The notes beneath the pieces are model-generated. The model made no database searches, was not told the DNA's origin, and worked only from the letters and a program-made list of their open reading frames with translations. The position numbers and the translations under genes were made by a program. 64,000 nt of DNA, from the NCBI RefSeq assembly GCF_018141185.1, contig NZ_CP058560.1, positions 1,240,001-1,304,000 on the forward strand, given 5' to 3'. Positions 46,501-55,298 of the stretch are shown here, piece after piece (within the stretch, counting starts at the first letter, position 1; the number at the start of each line of letters is the position of its first letter). The stretch is from Methanobacterium alkalithermotolerans. Lineage in GTDB: Archaea > Methanobacteriota > Methanobacteria > Methanobacteriales > Methanobacteriaceae.

Positions 46501-48109
46501 CTTTGCAGTGGTTGAGCCAGCCATGGGAACTAATGTGACCAATACCGCCGATATAAGTGGTGATGAGTACGACCCATTCCTTGAAAACAATCATAGTAGT
46601 GTAACCCTTCAATTACCTGTTAGTGACTTATCAGTGACAAAAACTGCTGACAATACCAGTGTGAATGTGGGAGATACCGTCATATGGACGGTTACTTTAA
46701 CCAATAACGGCCCGGCTAATGCCACCAACATTGAATTAACTGATGTTCCTCCAGCTGGTTTTGCCATTAACAGTGTGACTCCTTCTGTGGGTACCTTTGA
46801 TGGTATGACTGGAGTATGGAGTATTCCATCACTTTTAGTCGGTCAAATAGCCACTCTGGTTATTGATACTACTGCCCAGGCTTCTGCAGCTGGAACCAAT
46901 CAGACCAACACCATCACCGTAACGGCCCTGGATCAATATGATCCCAGCCCAGCTTCAGATAGTGCTACGGTGTATGTGAAAGCTGCGGATGTTGCTGTAA
47001 CTAAAACAGTAAATAACGCCACTCCTAACTACCTGCAAAACGTTACCTGGACGGTAACTGCAACCAACAACGGACCGGACACGGCAACTGGCGTACAGAT
47101 TACGGATATTCCACCAGCAGGCTTAAATGTACTTTCTGTGACTCCGTCACAGGGTACCTTTGATGCTATGACTGGAGTATGGAATGTAGGTACTCTGGCC
47201 AATGGTGCTTCTGCCACTTTAACCATAATTACCCAGGTTACCATGGCCAACACCACCATTACCAACACCGCTACTAAAACTGCGGAAAATGAGTACGACC
47301 CTAATCCCGCCAATGATAGCGACTCTGCTACCATCACCGTGCCTCCATCAGCGGATATTGGAGTGACCAAAACGGTGAATATGAACAATCCTCTGGTTTG
47401 TGAAAACTTCACCTGGACGGTTACCGTGACCAATAATGGTCCTAATGATGCAACCGGGGTACAGGTTACTGATATTCCACCAGCCTTACTTAATGTGGTT
47501 TCTGTGACTCCGTCACAGGGTACCTTTGTAGGTGGAGTATGGTCAGTGGGCACTCTCCTCAATGGAGAATCTGCAACTTTAACCATTGTAACCAACGCTA
47601 CTGCTGCTGCATCAGGTCAAACCATCACTAACACTGCTACTAAAACCGCGGCCGATCAATATGATTGGAACCCGGCCAATAACAGTGACAGTGAAAGTGT
47701 TTCTGTGCCTGCTAATAAGACCTTCACTTTAAATGTAAGGAATAATGGCAGTGCCCGGATTCATGGTATCTACTATGTGACGGTTTACCGCCCTTGCGGA
47801 GCACCGGCAATCTTCAATAAGTACGAGTTCTACTTGAACCCTGGTCAATCTATTTCCTACAATGTAGGAACGTTTGCGGTGGGTACCCGTATCAGTACCG
47901 ATCAGTTCATCTACAATACGGCTACAACTGCCCGGACGGTTAGTGTGACCAATACCTGGGGATCCACTGGCGTGCCCTCATATGTGCAAAACTATGTGGT
48001 AGCCAATGTACCAGGTAATCAGGCTCGAGCTGCTCTGGCCCGATACCGGTTTACCATGAACCGTAACAATATTGGAGTAGAGGTTGTAAGACTACCCGCA
48101 ATACTATAA
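43511..48109 (+). CDS. Large secreted surface protein with about eleven DUF11-type repeats
   Basis: A 1532-residue protein starting with GTG 43511 behind GGGAGGTGAT. An N-terminal signal peptide (basic start, then LAIITATLFLVLVLAG, likely cleavage after SVSA) precedes about eleven repeats of 115-135 residues. Each repeat starts AD-x-x-V-x-K-T-V and carries V-T-N-N-G-P-D-x-A. This is the DUF11 pattern of adhesin-like proteins of Methanobacteriales. There are many Asn-x-Ser/Thr sites. The last 130 residues form a different domain with few cysteines and no C-terminal membrane anchor, so attachment must be by other means. Base composition is richer in G+C than its flanks. An adhesion or envelope role is inferred. 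Confidence 0.85.
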   Translation: MKKDMHKRLAIITATLFLVLVLAGSVSAASDIGVEKMVNDTTPNVGDSVDFAITATNYGPDAASQVVIQDYMSKESNGFEYVSHTATQGTYDPSNGLWIIDNFANGATATLNIQALVMDSGNVTNIAAKLLPLPSPLGDDPNPANDVDSVTMEVPPAADVGVEKWVDNDRPNIGDILRFYIEVFNNGPDNAANITVVDLLPIDVGINPGENLFVYQDWIRLPDDFTSASLIFDDVTNTWTIFFANINPGDYGLVYLDILLNNTGDAGNFFTNTATKTASSPYDWNTTNDQSSVDFYIPRADWTLTKTVDDVTPNVGDLITWIVTYTNTGPDNATGIIINDVIPAGLNVQSLVLSTGTYDAMTGDWSIPFLTSGANATLTVVTEVTSAIAGTVTTNVATKTAQNEYGEGPDFAAQAIYVPVADVAITKTVNNTTPNYWDSVIWTVTVTNNGPDTAEDVVVLDVPSSGLVILDAVVSQGSLFGTTWFVGNLANGATATLNITTLINATGVLNNTVYVGAETYDNDTTNNQDTTSVNVPPAADIAVVKTADNYTPNYWDIVTFTIEVTNNGPDAAPGGPDALRIRDFLPAGMTFVDAWASVPLVWDLNVAGDVVRFRNFADDLLPGETVYLYVQARVTQSNTTMNNTASRIPNTNDVYDPDPSNDSSTITLTVPPAADVAVFKSVTGAKEVSRNYNDVLWFWIDIINYGPDTANNVVLTDFFPAGLEYVSHGVAQGTFDPLTGIWNVGTVPSGAYIIGDFYYRIVTSNTTIINFAEVIADEYDWNMTNNISNATINVPPAVDIEVNKTVDNPTPNYLDTVLWTVSVTNNGPDVANNIVIGDIPDAGLTITNLVVTKGVFGVNWVIDTLSVGETAYMYITTLITASNTTLNNTAYLISVDEYEWDETNDSSTASVDVAAAADLLVSKTASTTTPSIGQIVQFVITVVNAGPDNATNVVVNDLLPAGLTFFAGSTTKGTYNVVDGIWTIGDLNVLEAAQLIIFAVVEPAMGTNVTNTADISGDEYDPFLENNHSSVTLQLPVSDLSVTKTADNTSVNVGDTVIWTVTLTNNGPANATNIELTDVPPAGFAINSVTPSVGTFDGMTGVWSIPSLLVGQIATLVIDTTAQASAAGTNQTNTITVTALDQYDPSPASDSATVYVKAADVAVTKTVNNATPNYLQNVTWTVTATNNGPDTATGVQITDIPPAGLNVLSVTPSQGTFDAMTGVWNVGTLANGASATLTIITQVTMANTTITNTATKTAENEYDPNPANDSDSATITVPPSADIGVTKTVNMNNPLVCENFTWTVTVTNNGPNDATGVQVTDIPPALLNVVSVTPSQGTFVGGVWSVGTLLNGESATLTIVTNATAAASGQTITNTATKTAADQYDWNPANNSDSESVSVPANKTFTLNVRNNGSARIHGIYYVTVYRPCGAPAIFNKYEFYLNPGQSISYNVGTFAVGTRISTDQFIYNTATTARTVSVTNTWGSTGVPSYVQNYVVANVPGNQARAALARYRFTMNRNNIGVEVVRLPAIL

Positions 48110-48126
48110 AAAAACTAATTTACCCC

Positions 48127-48142
48127 TTTTTTTCTTTTTTTT
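48127..48142 (+). terminator. T-rich terminator after the surface-protein gene
   Basis: CCCC followed by two long T runs, 18 nt after the stop codon. Confidence 0.45.
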
Positions 48143-48264
48143 AAATAAACTAAGCCCTGTTTTTAATACATCTTTTTATAATCTTCATCCCTACAGATTC
48201 CATAAAAAAAAGCATATAGGGTAGGTAAGTTAATCTCATATTAATTTAGCTAATGGTGATGATT

Positions 48265-49335
48265 ATGTATGATGGATTAACTAACTATGGTAAAACTGAT
48301 TTCCTATCCCAATTACAAAATAAAAAAACACTATTTTTATGTGCCATTGCCACCACCGCCACCTCCCGCATACCCGGGATAACCGGGGCGGGGGCCACAC
48401 CAGAATTAACGGAATACACTCCTGCTGCAGATGTGGAGCTCATTGTACATGGTAAACCACTTTGTCTTCCTGAAATCCCCCAGACTATTATAAAAGGTGA
48501 AGCGGCACCTACCCCGGCAGTAATTACCAAGGCCGCCCTGGAACTTTCAGATATTCCTATAATTGTTGCTGATGCCGGTGCCAGAATAAAACCAGATATT
48601 CCTTATATTAAACTGGGCAATAAACCAGGAGAAGATGTACGAACTGGAAAAGCGGTTGTAAATGCAAAAGAGATATTTGAGAAAGGAGTAATGCTGGGGA
48701 AAACTTTATCCAAATTAACCAATCATCTTGTAATTGGAGAAAGTACTCCTGCAGGCACAACCACTGCTTTAGGCGTTTTAACCGCGTTAGGCTACGATGC
48801 AAAGGAAAAGGTAAGTGGCAGCATGCCTGAAAACCCCCACCATTTAAAATATGATGTGATACAGGAAGGACTTAAAGCTGCAGGATATGAGGAAGGAGAA
48901 ATTGTGGAAGATGCCCTGCGGGCGGTTGAAATCGTGGGAGATCCTATGATTGCATCTGTAGCAGGGATGGTGATGGGTTCAACGGTACCGGTTACACTGG
49001 CAGGAGGTACCCAGATGACTGCCGTGTGTTCTGTTATTAAAGGCATGGAAAACAAATTTGATTTTTCTAATTTATGCATTGCAACAACTATTTTCGTTGC
49101 AGAAGACGAATCAGCGGATATTAACCATATAACCCATCAAATTGATGATATTCCCATTTTTGCAGTTGATCCTGAATTTGAAAAATCATCAGTTCCAGGG
49201 CTAAAAAGTTACTTAGATGGCTCTGTAAAAGAAGGAGTAGGTGCAGGTGGAGCAATGATGGCTGCTATGCTTCAAGAAGTTCCTATTGATAATATAAGGT
49301 TTAAAATTGAGGAATTATGTAATAAGATTTTTTAG
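48265..49335 (+). CDS. CobT-like nicotinate-nucleotide phosphoribosyltransferase homologue (UPF0284)
   Basis: A 356-residue protein. Of three in-frame ATGs (48253, 48259, 48265) the last is 4 nt after GGTGAT and is preferred. Conserved parts are TTATSRIPGITGAGATPELTEYTPAADVE, a VIGESTPAGTTTALGVL segment and GSTVPVTLAGGTQMTAV. The family is the archaeal version of CobT, which activates the lower-ligand base of cobamides. That role fits the cbi genes in the window but is an inference. Confidence 0.8.
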   Translation: MYDGLTNYGKTDFLSQLQNKKTLFLCAIATTATSRIPGITGAGATPELTEYTPAADVELIVHGKPLCLPEIPQTIIKGEAAPTPAVITKAALELSDIPIIVADAGARIKPDIPYIKLGNKPGEDVRTGKAVVNAKEIFEKGVMLGKTLSKLTNHLVIGESTPAGTTTALGVLTALGYDAKEKVSGSMPENPHHLKYDVIQEGLKAAGYEEGEIVEDALRAVEIVGDPMIASVAGMVMGSTVPVTLAGGTQMTAVCSVIKGMENKFDFSNLCIATTIFVAEDESADINHITHQIDDIPIFAVDPEFEKSSVPGLKSYLDGSVKEGVGAGGAMMAAMLQEVPIDNIRFKIEELCNKIF

Positions 49336-49356
49336 TTTAGCTACTACGGTGGAAAA

Positions 49357-49923
49357 ATGGACATTTCGTATATTATACTGGCAATACTAATCCTAATAAT
49401 TGTTTACTTAACTTATAGTTACAATCGCCTTATAAAAACGCGAAACATGGTTGATACTGCTTATTCAAATATTGACACTCTCTTACAAAAGCGTTTTGAC
49501 CTGGTTCCCAATCTGGTGAGCACAGTTAAAGGGTATATGAAGCATGAGCGTGAACTTCTGGAAACTGTCACCAGGGCTAGAAGTGACTGGATGAATGCTT
49601 CCACTATACAGGAAAACGCAGGAGCAGATAATATTGCAAAAGAAGCCCTTAAATCTATTTTTGCTGTGGCAGAAAATTATCCGGACCTTAAAGCTAACCA
49701 GAATTTCTTATTACTCCAGGAAGAACTGGTGGGAATAGAAAATAAAATAGCCTATGCCCGACAACGCTATAACCGAACTGTTCTGGATTTAAATAATGCC
49801 ATTCAACAGTTTCCAACTAATCTGATTGCCCACTTTTTCCGATTCCAGAGCAGGGAATTTTTTGAAGTTGAATCACTAAAAGCACGGGAAGTCCCCCAGG
49901 TAAAATATGATGGTGATGAATAA
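49357..49923 (+). CDS. lemA: LemA family protein
   Basis: A 188-residue protein with one N-terminal membrane span (ISYIILAILILIIVYLTYSY) and a helical LemA domain with the hallmark YNRLIKTRNMVDTAYSNIDTLLQKRFDLVPNLV region and FLLLQEELVGIENKIAYARQ. GGTGG precedes the ATG. Its stop overlaps the htpX start (TAATG), a coupling typical of lemA-htpX pairs. Function unknown. Confidence 0.88.
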   Translation: MDISYIILAILILIIVYLTYSYNRLIKTRNMVDTAYSNIDTLLQKRFDLVPNLVSTVKGYMKHERELLETVTRARSDWMNASTIQENAGADNIAKEALKSIFAVAENYPDLKANQNFLLLQEELVGIENKIAYARQRYNRTVLDLNNAIQQFPTNLIAHFFRFQSREFFEVESLKAREVPQVKYDGDE

Positions 49924-50822
49924 TGGATCCTATTTATAAAAGTATCGCAGCTAATAAAAGATGGACCTATCTTTTCTTTTCTTTTTACGCTATCTTACTT
50001 GCTATAATAGGATATTCAATCGGATTATACTTTAATTCCATTACCCTGGGCCTTTTTATTGCTGGTATAATTTTTGCCCTTGCTCTTGTGGTGAGCTACT
50101 ATGGAGGACAAAGTGTAATTACCAGTATGGCCGGTGCAAGGGAGGTATCCAAACAGGAAGAACCTTACCTTTATAACACTGTAGAAGCTTTGAGTATAGC
50201 AGCTGGTCTTCCCCTGCCCAAGTTATACCTGATAGACACTGATGTGCCCAATGCTTTTGCTGCGGGTCGTAATCCTGAAAATGCCAGCATCACAGTTACC
50301 ACGGGTTTAATGGAACGACTGGACCGTCTGGAGCTGGAAGGGGTTATAGCTCATGAGATGGCACACATAAGAAATTATGATGTTCTACTTGCTACAGTAG
50401 CAGTTGTTTTAGCAGGGACCATTGTATTCTTAGGATATATGGCCCGTTATTCTGCTTATGGAGGTTTATTTCGAGGAAGGGATCGTGGAGGCTCAGCCGG
50501 GATAATATTTTTAATTCTTACCCTGGTTCTAATTATCCTGGCTCCACTATTTGCACAACTACTCAAATTTGCAATCTCCCGTAAACGGGAGTTCCTGGCA
50601 GATGCTACTGGAGCGGATCTCACCGGATACCCGGAGGGATTGGCCAGTGCTCTGGAGAAAATTAGTACCATGCAAAAACCCAAAAGTAAAATTCAAAACA
50701 CAGCTCTTAATGGTATTTATATTATAAATCCAGCCATCGGCGCTAATACAGTCAGTAATCTTTTTTCTACTCATCCTCCCACCGAGGAGAGAGTCAGAAA
50801 ACTACGTGAAATGGAGTTTTAA
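49923..50822 (+). CDS. htpX: HtpX-like membrane zinc metalloprotease (M48)
   Basis: A 299-residue integral membrane protease for damaged membrane proteins. Two N-terminal spans (about 15-60) precede the zinc motif HEMAH at 144-148. Two more spans follow at about 155-172 and 190-212, then the third ligand region with SRKREFLADATGA. GGTGATG within lemA is its ribosome binding site. Confidence 0.9.
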   Translation: MDPIYKSIAANKRWTYLFFSFYAILLAIIGYSIGLYFNSITLGLFIAGIIFALALVVSYYGGQSVITSMAGAREVSKQEEPYLYNTVEALSIAAGLPLPKLYLIDTDVPNAFAAGRNPENASITVTTGLMERLDRLELEGVIAHEMAHIRNYDVLLATVAVVLAGTIVFLGYMARYSAYGGLFRGRDRGGSAGIIFLILTLVLIILAPLFAQLLKFAISRKREFLADATGADLTGYPEGLASALEKISTMQKPKSKIQNTALNGIYIINPAIGANTVSNLFSTHPPTEERVRKLREMEF

Positions 50823-50951
50823 ATTACAAATAAATCTTAAAAAACCATTACAATTACATTATAAGCAGCAGTTTCCAGTGATAAAAGAAAAAATGAATTG
50901 AGGTTTTATTTGCTAGTAATTAATTCCAAAAAAAAAGAATATTTTTTTTGT

Positions 50952-51776
50952 TTAATATAAGATGCTAAATATTATAGTCAAGAGCCCTACTATCCAGCAG
51001 TAATAGGCGAACATCATTAAACTTCTTTCTTTAATTATTTTTAACAATAATTTTATAGCCAGATAGGCTGCCACTGCCGAGGCAATAAAACCGGCAATAA
51101 AAGCCGCGGCATTATTATCCAAAACTGAACCAATTTCCTGTACCTGTATTAGCCCGGCAGCTATGATAATAGGTATGGATAGTAAAAAACTGTAACGGGC
51201 TGCTAATTCCCTTTCTAGGCCTAAAAATAGGCCTGCGGATATGGTGGCACCGGATCGGGAAATCCCTGGAGCAATAGCACATCCCTGGGCAATACCTATT
51301 ATCAGTGAAGTTTTTAAGCCCATATCTTTCACAGATCTATCCCCGGTACTGACTCTCTCTGAACCCCAGAGCAGCAAACCAGTTACTATTAAAAAAAATC
51401 CTACAGCAAGTAAATTAGTAAATAAAGATTCAAAGAAGTCTTTAAATAATAGTCCCATTAATCCCGCCGGTATGGTACCGAAGAGTATAAGCCAGGCTAA
51501 TCTTTTAAAGGGATCTTCCTGAATTCCTTTTTTAAATTCACCCCGGGGCAGGTCCTTTAAGCTGGATAAGAAAGACCGAACCATATGTAAAAGGTCCTTA
51601 CGGAAATAGCTCACCACCGCTACCAGACTGGCCAGATGCAGCATGGTATCAAAGGCCAGAGATTCCTGAACTCCTAAAATATTTGTTATAAATACTAAAT
51701 GAGCTGAACTGCTTATAGGGAGAAATTCTGTTAGTCCCTGAACTATTCCAATAATTATTGCCTGTATAACATCCAT
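50952..51776 (-). CDS. uppP: Undecaprenyl-diphosphatase (UppP/BacA family)
   Basis: A 274-residue membrane enzyme with about eight spans. Both signature regions are present: GIVQGLTEFLPISSSAHL at 11-28 and PGISRSGATISAGLFLG near 168. It recycles the polyprenyl diphosphate carrier, which in Methanobacteriales would serve pseudomurein and glycan export. GGTGATTTA precedes the ATG. ilvE lies upstream on the same strand. Confidence 0.9.
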   Translation of the reverse strand: MDVIQAIIIGIVQGLTEFLPISSSAHLVFITNILGVQESLAFDTMLHLASLVAVVSYFRKDLLHMVRSFLSSLKDLPRGEFKKGIQEDPFKRLAWLILFGTIPAGLMGLLFKDFFESLFTNLLAVGFFLIVTGLLLWGSERVSTGDRSVKDMGLKTSLIIGIAQGCAIAPGISRSGATISAGLFLGLERELAARYSFLLSIPIIIAAGLIQVQEIGSVLDNNAAAFIAGFIASAVAAYLAIKLLLKIIKERSLMMFAYYCWIVGLLTIIFSILY

Positions 51777-51860
51777 TAAATCACCATTAATTGAATAAAA
51801 ATTTAAAATTGTCTATTTCTCTGGAATACCCTGTTGTTCAGGATTACCATATATATTTTT

Positions 51861-51909
51861 GTTATAAGTTATAAGTTATAACTTATTTCTTACAACTTAT
51901 AAGTTATAA
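51861..51909. repeat. Palindrome cluster after ilvE
   Basis: Repeats of TTATAAG/CTTATAA include two perfect palindromes, ATAAGTTATAACTTAT (51871-51886) and AACTTATAAGTT (51894-51905). The cluster lies directly after the ilvE stop and about 85 bp upstream of uppP. Confidence 0.55.
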
Positions 51910-52833
51910 TCACTCCAGGTAAGTTAACCATCCCCAACGATCATCCACTTCAGCACGGAGTATCTGGAAGAAAGCCTGTTGCAACTTCTCTGTCACAGGC
52001 CCCCTCCCACCAGAACCCACATTTATTCTATCCACAGACCTTATAGGGGTTACTTCTGCTGCAGTACCAGTTAAGAAAATTTCATCAGCCACATATAACA
52101 TTTCCCGGGGCATCTGCTCTTCCCTTACTTCTAAATCCATTTCTCTGGCCAGAATAATCACGGAATCACGGGTTATACCCTTTAAAAGAGAAGAAGCAAG
52201 TGGCGGAGTGTAGATAACCTCATCTTTTATTAAAAATATATTTTCTCCACTACCTTCACTAATCATACCCTGGTAGTCCAGTAATATTCCTTCATCATAT
52301 CCATTTTCCAGTGCTTCCATTTTAACCAGCTGGGAATTCATGTAGTTGGCCCCTGCTTTGGCCATATTGGGCAGTGTATCTGGAGCCATACGCCTCCAGG
52401 TGGAAACACCCACATCCACTCCTACTTCCAGTGCTTCCTGTCCCAGGTAACTGCCCCATTTCCAGGCAGCAATCACCACTTCCAGAGGACTATTTAAAGG
52501 GTTAACTCCTAATTCCCCTTGACCTCTAAATACCACAGGACGGATATAGCACTCCTTTAAACCATTGGTTTTAATGGTTTCCCTTATTGCCTGAGATATT
52601 TCAGCGGGAGTATAAGGAATTTCCATACGGTAGATCCGGGCAGAATCAAATAATCTTTCTACATGCTCCTCAAGACGGAAAACTGCTGAACCCTGTTTAT
52701 TGTGGTAGCAGCGTATTCCTTCAAATACACTGGAACCATAATGAACCACATGTGATAGAACATGTATATTTGCGTTTTTCCAACCTACTTGCTCTCCATT
52801 AAACCAAATTTTTCCATTTTTATCCCAGGCCAT
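51910..52833 (-). CDS. ilvE: Branched-chain amino acid aminotransferase
   Basis: A 307-residue fold-type IV PLP enzyme for the last step of leucine, isoleucine and valine synthesis. It has VHYGSSVFEGIRCY, the PLP-lysine region MAKAGANYMNSQLVKMEA, YDEGILLDYQGMISEGSGENIF and LTGTAAEVTPIRSVD. GAGGG precedes the ATG. It complements leuCDB and ilvCNB elsewhere in the window. Confidence 0.93.
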   Translation of the reverse strand: MAWDKNGKIWFNGEQVGWKNANIHVLSHVVHYGSSVFEGIRCYHNKQGSAVFRLEEHVERLFDSARIYRMEIPYTPAEISQAIRETIKTNGLKECYIRPVVFRGQGELGVNPLNSPLEVVIAAWKWGSYLGQEALEVGVDVGVSTWRRMAPDTLPNMAKAGANYMNSQLVKMEALENGYDEGILLDYQGMISEGSGENIFLIKDEVIYTPPLASSLLKGITRDSVIILAREMDLEVREEQMPREMLYVADEIFLTGTAAEVTPIRSVDRINVGSGGRGPVTEKLQQAFFQILRAEVDDRWGWLTYLE

Positions 52834-53064
52834 AATAAAACCCTCAGTTTAAGCTTATTGTAAATTTTTTATCATTATCTAAAATAGATTGGTGGTACCT
52901 GTTTTTAAATATATTCAACTATTTTTCTTATAGCCCCAACCCTCCCCCCAAAAAACTGAAATTTTATCCCGATATTTATAAACCACACCCAACCGGGAGT
53001 TTATGTATACTTATTTAATTATAAGTAAAATTACACTGTTTCCAGGGGATGCTTTTTGGAAAAG

Positions 53065-53073
53065 TTTATATAG
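53065..53073 (+). promoter_or_regulatory. TATA box of tRNA-Val(UAC)
   Basis: TTTATATAG lies about 35 bp before the tRNA, placing the transcript start roughly 10 nt upstream of the mature 5' end. Confidence 0.6.
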
Positions 53074-53102
53074 GGAGGGGTGCAAAGTGTGATGTACGCG
53101 AG

Positions 53103-53174
<72 letters not shown>

Positions 53175-53213
53175 TTTATCTCATTTTTTTAAATTAATTT
53201 ACTAATTTGAAAC

Positions 53214-54008
53214 TTATTTTCGTTCTAAAAACACGCGAGCTTCCACAGCCTTGTAAGTTTTTCCCTTATAATTAAAAGGACATTTTATGGCGTTATATGG
53301 ACAAAAAGAAGCACATCTTAAACAGTATTCGCATTTAAGACCGTGTTGAGGATATTCATTTTTTTCTATTTTCCGGTTACCCACGGGACATAATTTAACA
53401 CATATCCTGCATTTTTGACACAAATCATAATAGGTGGTAAGAGGTAGCAGGTTCTGATTTATTCTACTTCGGGTTAGGGCCAGACCAAAGATGGAAGCCA
53501 GGTACATGGCATCACTAATAAGAGGTACTCTTCCCCATCTTGCAGTTCCCTTTAAAAGACTCAGGGCATAATGTTCTGCTTTTAAGAGACCCTTTTCAAT
53601 TTTTTCCTGGCATTTTTTCTCCGGGGCTATGTAGAATATATTGGAGGGCATGATAATCTCACAGGCCCCCAGGGGATGGTATCCTTTCCCGGTAAGTAGT
53701 TTTTTGAGGGGTCCAACTATACCTCCTGAAAAACTTCCCATGGTATCTACCATAAATATGGCTGTTCCTGGGGATTCTGGAAGTCTTTTAATAAAATCCC
53801 ATACAAAATGGTAGGTTGATTGTTCTGCAACAGGAAAACCAAGACCAATTACATTGTTTAGATTTATCTTTTCTGGATTTGAATTTTCCAGGGGAAATAA
53901 ATTAACTTTTAAGCCATGCTTTTCCCAAACCTCCTTCATCTTATGCACCACGAGATAGGTGTTACCTGTTCCTGAAAAGTAGTAAAAATCAATTTTATCA
54001 TTTATCAT
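53214..54008 (-). CDS. EFR1-type flavodoxin/ferredoxin fusion protein
   Basis: A 264-residue protein. The N-terminal flavodoxin-like domain has the FMN loop YFSGTGNTYLV near 9-19. Two C-terminal 4Fe-4S motifs are CQKCRICVKLCP and CEYCLRCASFCP, with a divergent last ligand in each. It probably moves electrons between F420/ferredoxin systems and unknown partners. It sits between two tRNA-Val genes. Confidence 0.78.
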   Translation of the reverse strand: MINDKIDFYYFSGTGNTYLVVHKMKEVWEKHGLKVNLFPLENSNPEKINLNNVIGLGFPVAEQSTYHFVWDFIKRLPESPGTAIFMVDTMGSFSGGIVGPLKKLLTGKGYHPLGACEIIMPSNIFYIAPEKKCQEKIEKGLLKAEHYALSLLKGTARWGRVPLISDAMYLASIFGLALTRSRINQNLLPLTTYYDLCQKCRICVKLCPVGNRKIEKNEYPQHGLKCEYCLRCASFCPYNAIKCPFNYKGKTYKAVEARVFLERK

Positions 54009-54122
54009 TTTTTATTCACTATCCCTTCCTAAGAAGAATTATTTGAACTTGTTTATAGGGTTAACCTCGTTTATGGTAAAGAAACTTTTAACCATAAAAA
54101 AATAAATACTATAACTCACCAG

Positions 54123-54194
<72 letters not shown>

Positions 54195-54283
54195 TTTATT
54201 CTAAGATTAAAAATTATTTTTATAAAATTAGATTATAAATTCTATTTAATTTTAAAAAAGAATATATGGTTCATAGTGCCTTT

Positions 54284-55072
54284 TTACAGGAATATAATTT
54301 GAATTATCAAGGCCAGCAATGATACAAAAAATACAGTGGTTCCTTTAACCAGTATTAAGGCCCCTTTTCTATCCAGTAAAAATACCAGTCCATAGGATAA
54401 AACCACACTGAGCAGTATTTTTATTATACCCAAAGTGCTGCTATTTAATGTTATGAAATACCCTATTAAATTGGCCAGTAGATAGGAAAGCCCGATTACC
54501 AGTAAAATTAAGACAATAGTGTTACTGAGTATACCCTGTATAAGGGGCCACCACTCAGTTTTAAACTGATCACGTTTTCTATTGAGGGATCCTTTAGAAT
54601 CACTGTGGAAAAACGAACTTCTGGAAGATTCTGGGGGATTATATGAAATTTCAGCTCCTTCATATTCTTCCTCACCATATTCCTCTTCGACCATCATTTC
54701 TGGTGATCTTTTAGAGAATTTCTGGGCCAGTTTCAATAAACCATCCCTATCAATAAGCTTAATATTTCTACGGGCAGCATAATTTACAGCCTGGGAACTG
54801 TAAGCGGAAGTGGTCACAATTACTACTTTGGAGGCCTTTAATGTCTTTGCCACCATTTCCATTTCTTTTAAGATGTCTAAACCCACATTCCACTTTTCAT
54901 CATAGTTTTTACAGGACACTACTACTCCAAAATCCCCCAGCACGGTAGGTAGAATACCATAAATATCTATAAGATGCCTTGAAGTTCTAAAGTCTTTGTA
55001 GACTTTAAAGCCAGATTCCTCCATTATCTTTGCTATGAATTCAACCAATCTGTTTTTTTGCAAGTTACCCAC
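54284..55072 (-). CDS. Membrane protein with restriction-endonuclease-like (Mrr-type) domain
   Basis: Up to 262 residues. Residues 1-115 resemble the Mrr/REase-like PD-(D/E)xK fold: GFKVYKDFRTSRHLIDIYG (Asp36), then VVVSCKNYDEKW (Lys55), then a VIVTTSAYSSQAV strand and NIKLIDRDGL. The usual Glu or Gln two residues before the Lys is Ser53 here. An acidic linker (about 128-165) leads to three hydrophobic segments near 178-200, 207-227 and 238-261. The start may be GTG 55072 or TTG 55063; AAGGTGG fits the TTG better. Function unknown. Confidence 0.6.
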   Translation of the reverse strand: MGNLQKNRLVEFIAKIMEESGFKVYKDFRTSRHLIDIYGILPTVLGDFGVVVSCKNYDEKWNVGLDILKEMEMVAKTLKASKVVIVTTSAYSSQAVNYAARRNIKLIDRDGLLKLAQKFSKRSPEMMVEEEYGEEEYEGAEISYNPPESSRSSFFHSDSKGSLNRKRDQFKTEWWPLIQGILSNTIVLILLVIGLSYLLANLIGYFITLNSSTLGIIKILLSVVLSYGLVFLLDRKGALILVKGTTVFFVSLLALIIQIIFL

Positions 55073-55298
55073 CTTCTGGAGATGAAAATTTATGCCCTAA
55101 TTAAGAGATAATCTTTAATCCTTAATATTATTATAAACAGGTTATAATTAATATTTGCTTTTATAGTAGATAAGTACTCATCTGATTTTTAGCATTTCTT
55201 ACATTAATATTCACCTTGTGGAGAAAATTAACCATTTGAAATACTCTCTTTAACTAGATTCCACAAAGTATTAAAAACTTCATACATATAAGTTGTAT

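Noticed and set aside
43780..47595. Long minus-strand open frames inside the surface-protein gene
   Set aside because: They are mirror frames created by the repeated codon pattern of the plus-strand gene; none has a suitable ribosome binding site or membership in a known family.
50870..50887. TTTCCAGTGATAAAAG as a degenerate origin box
   Set aside because: One extra base interrupts the core and the tail sequence is missing.
53030..53046. TTACACTGTTTCC near the first tRNA as an origin box
   Set aside because: Only the first eight bases agree with the core; the rest differs.
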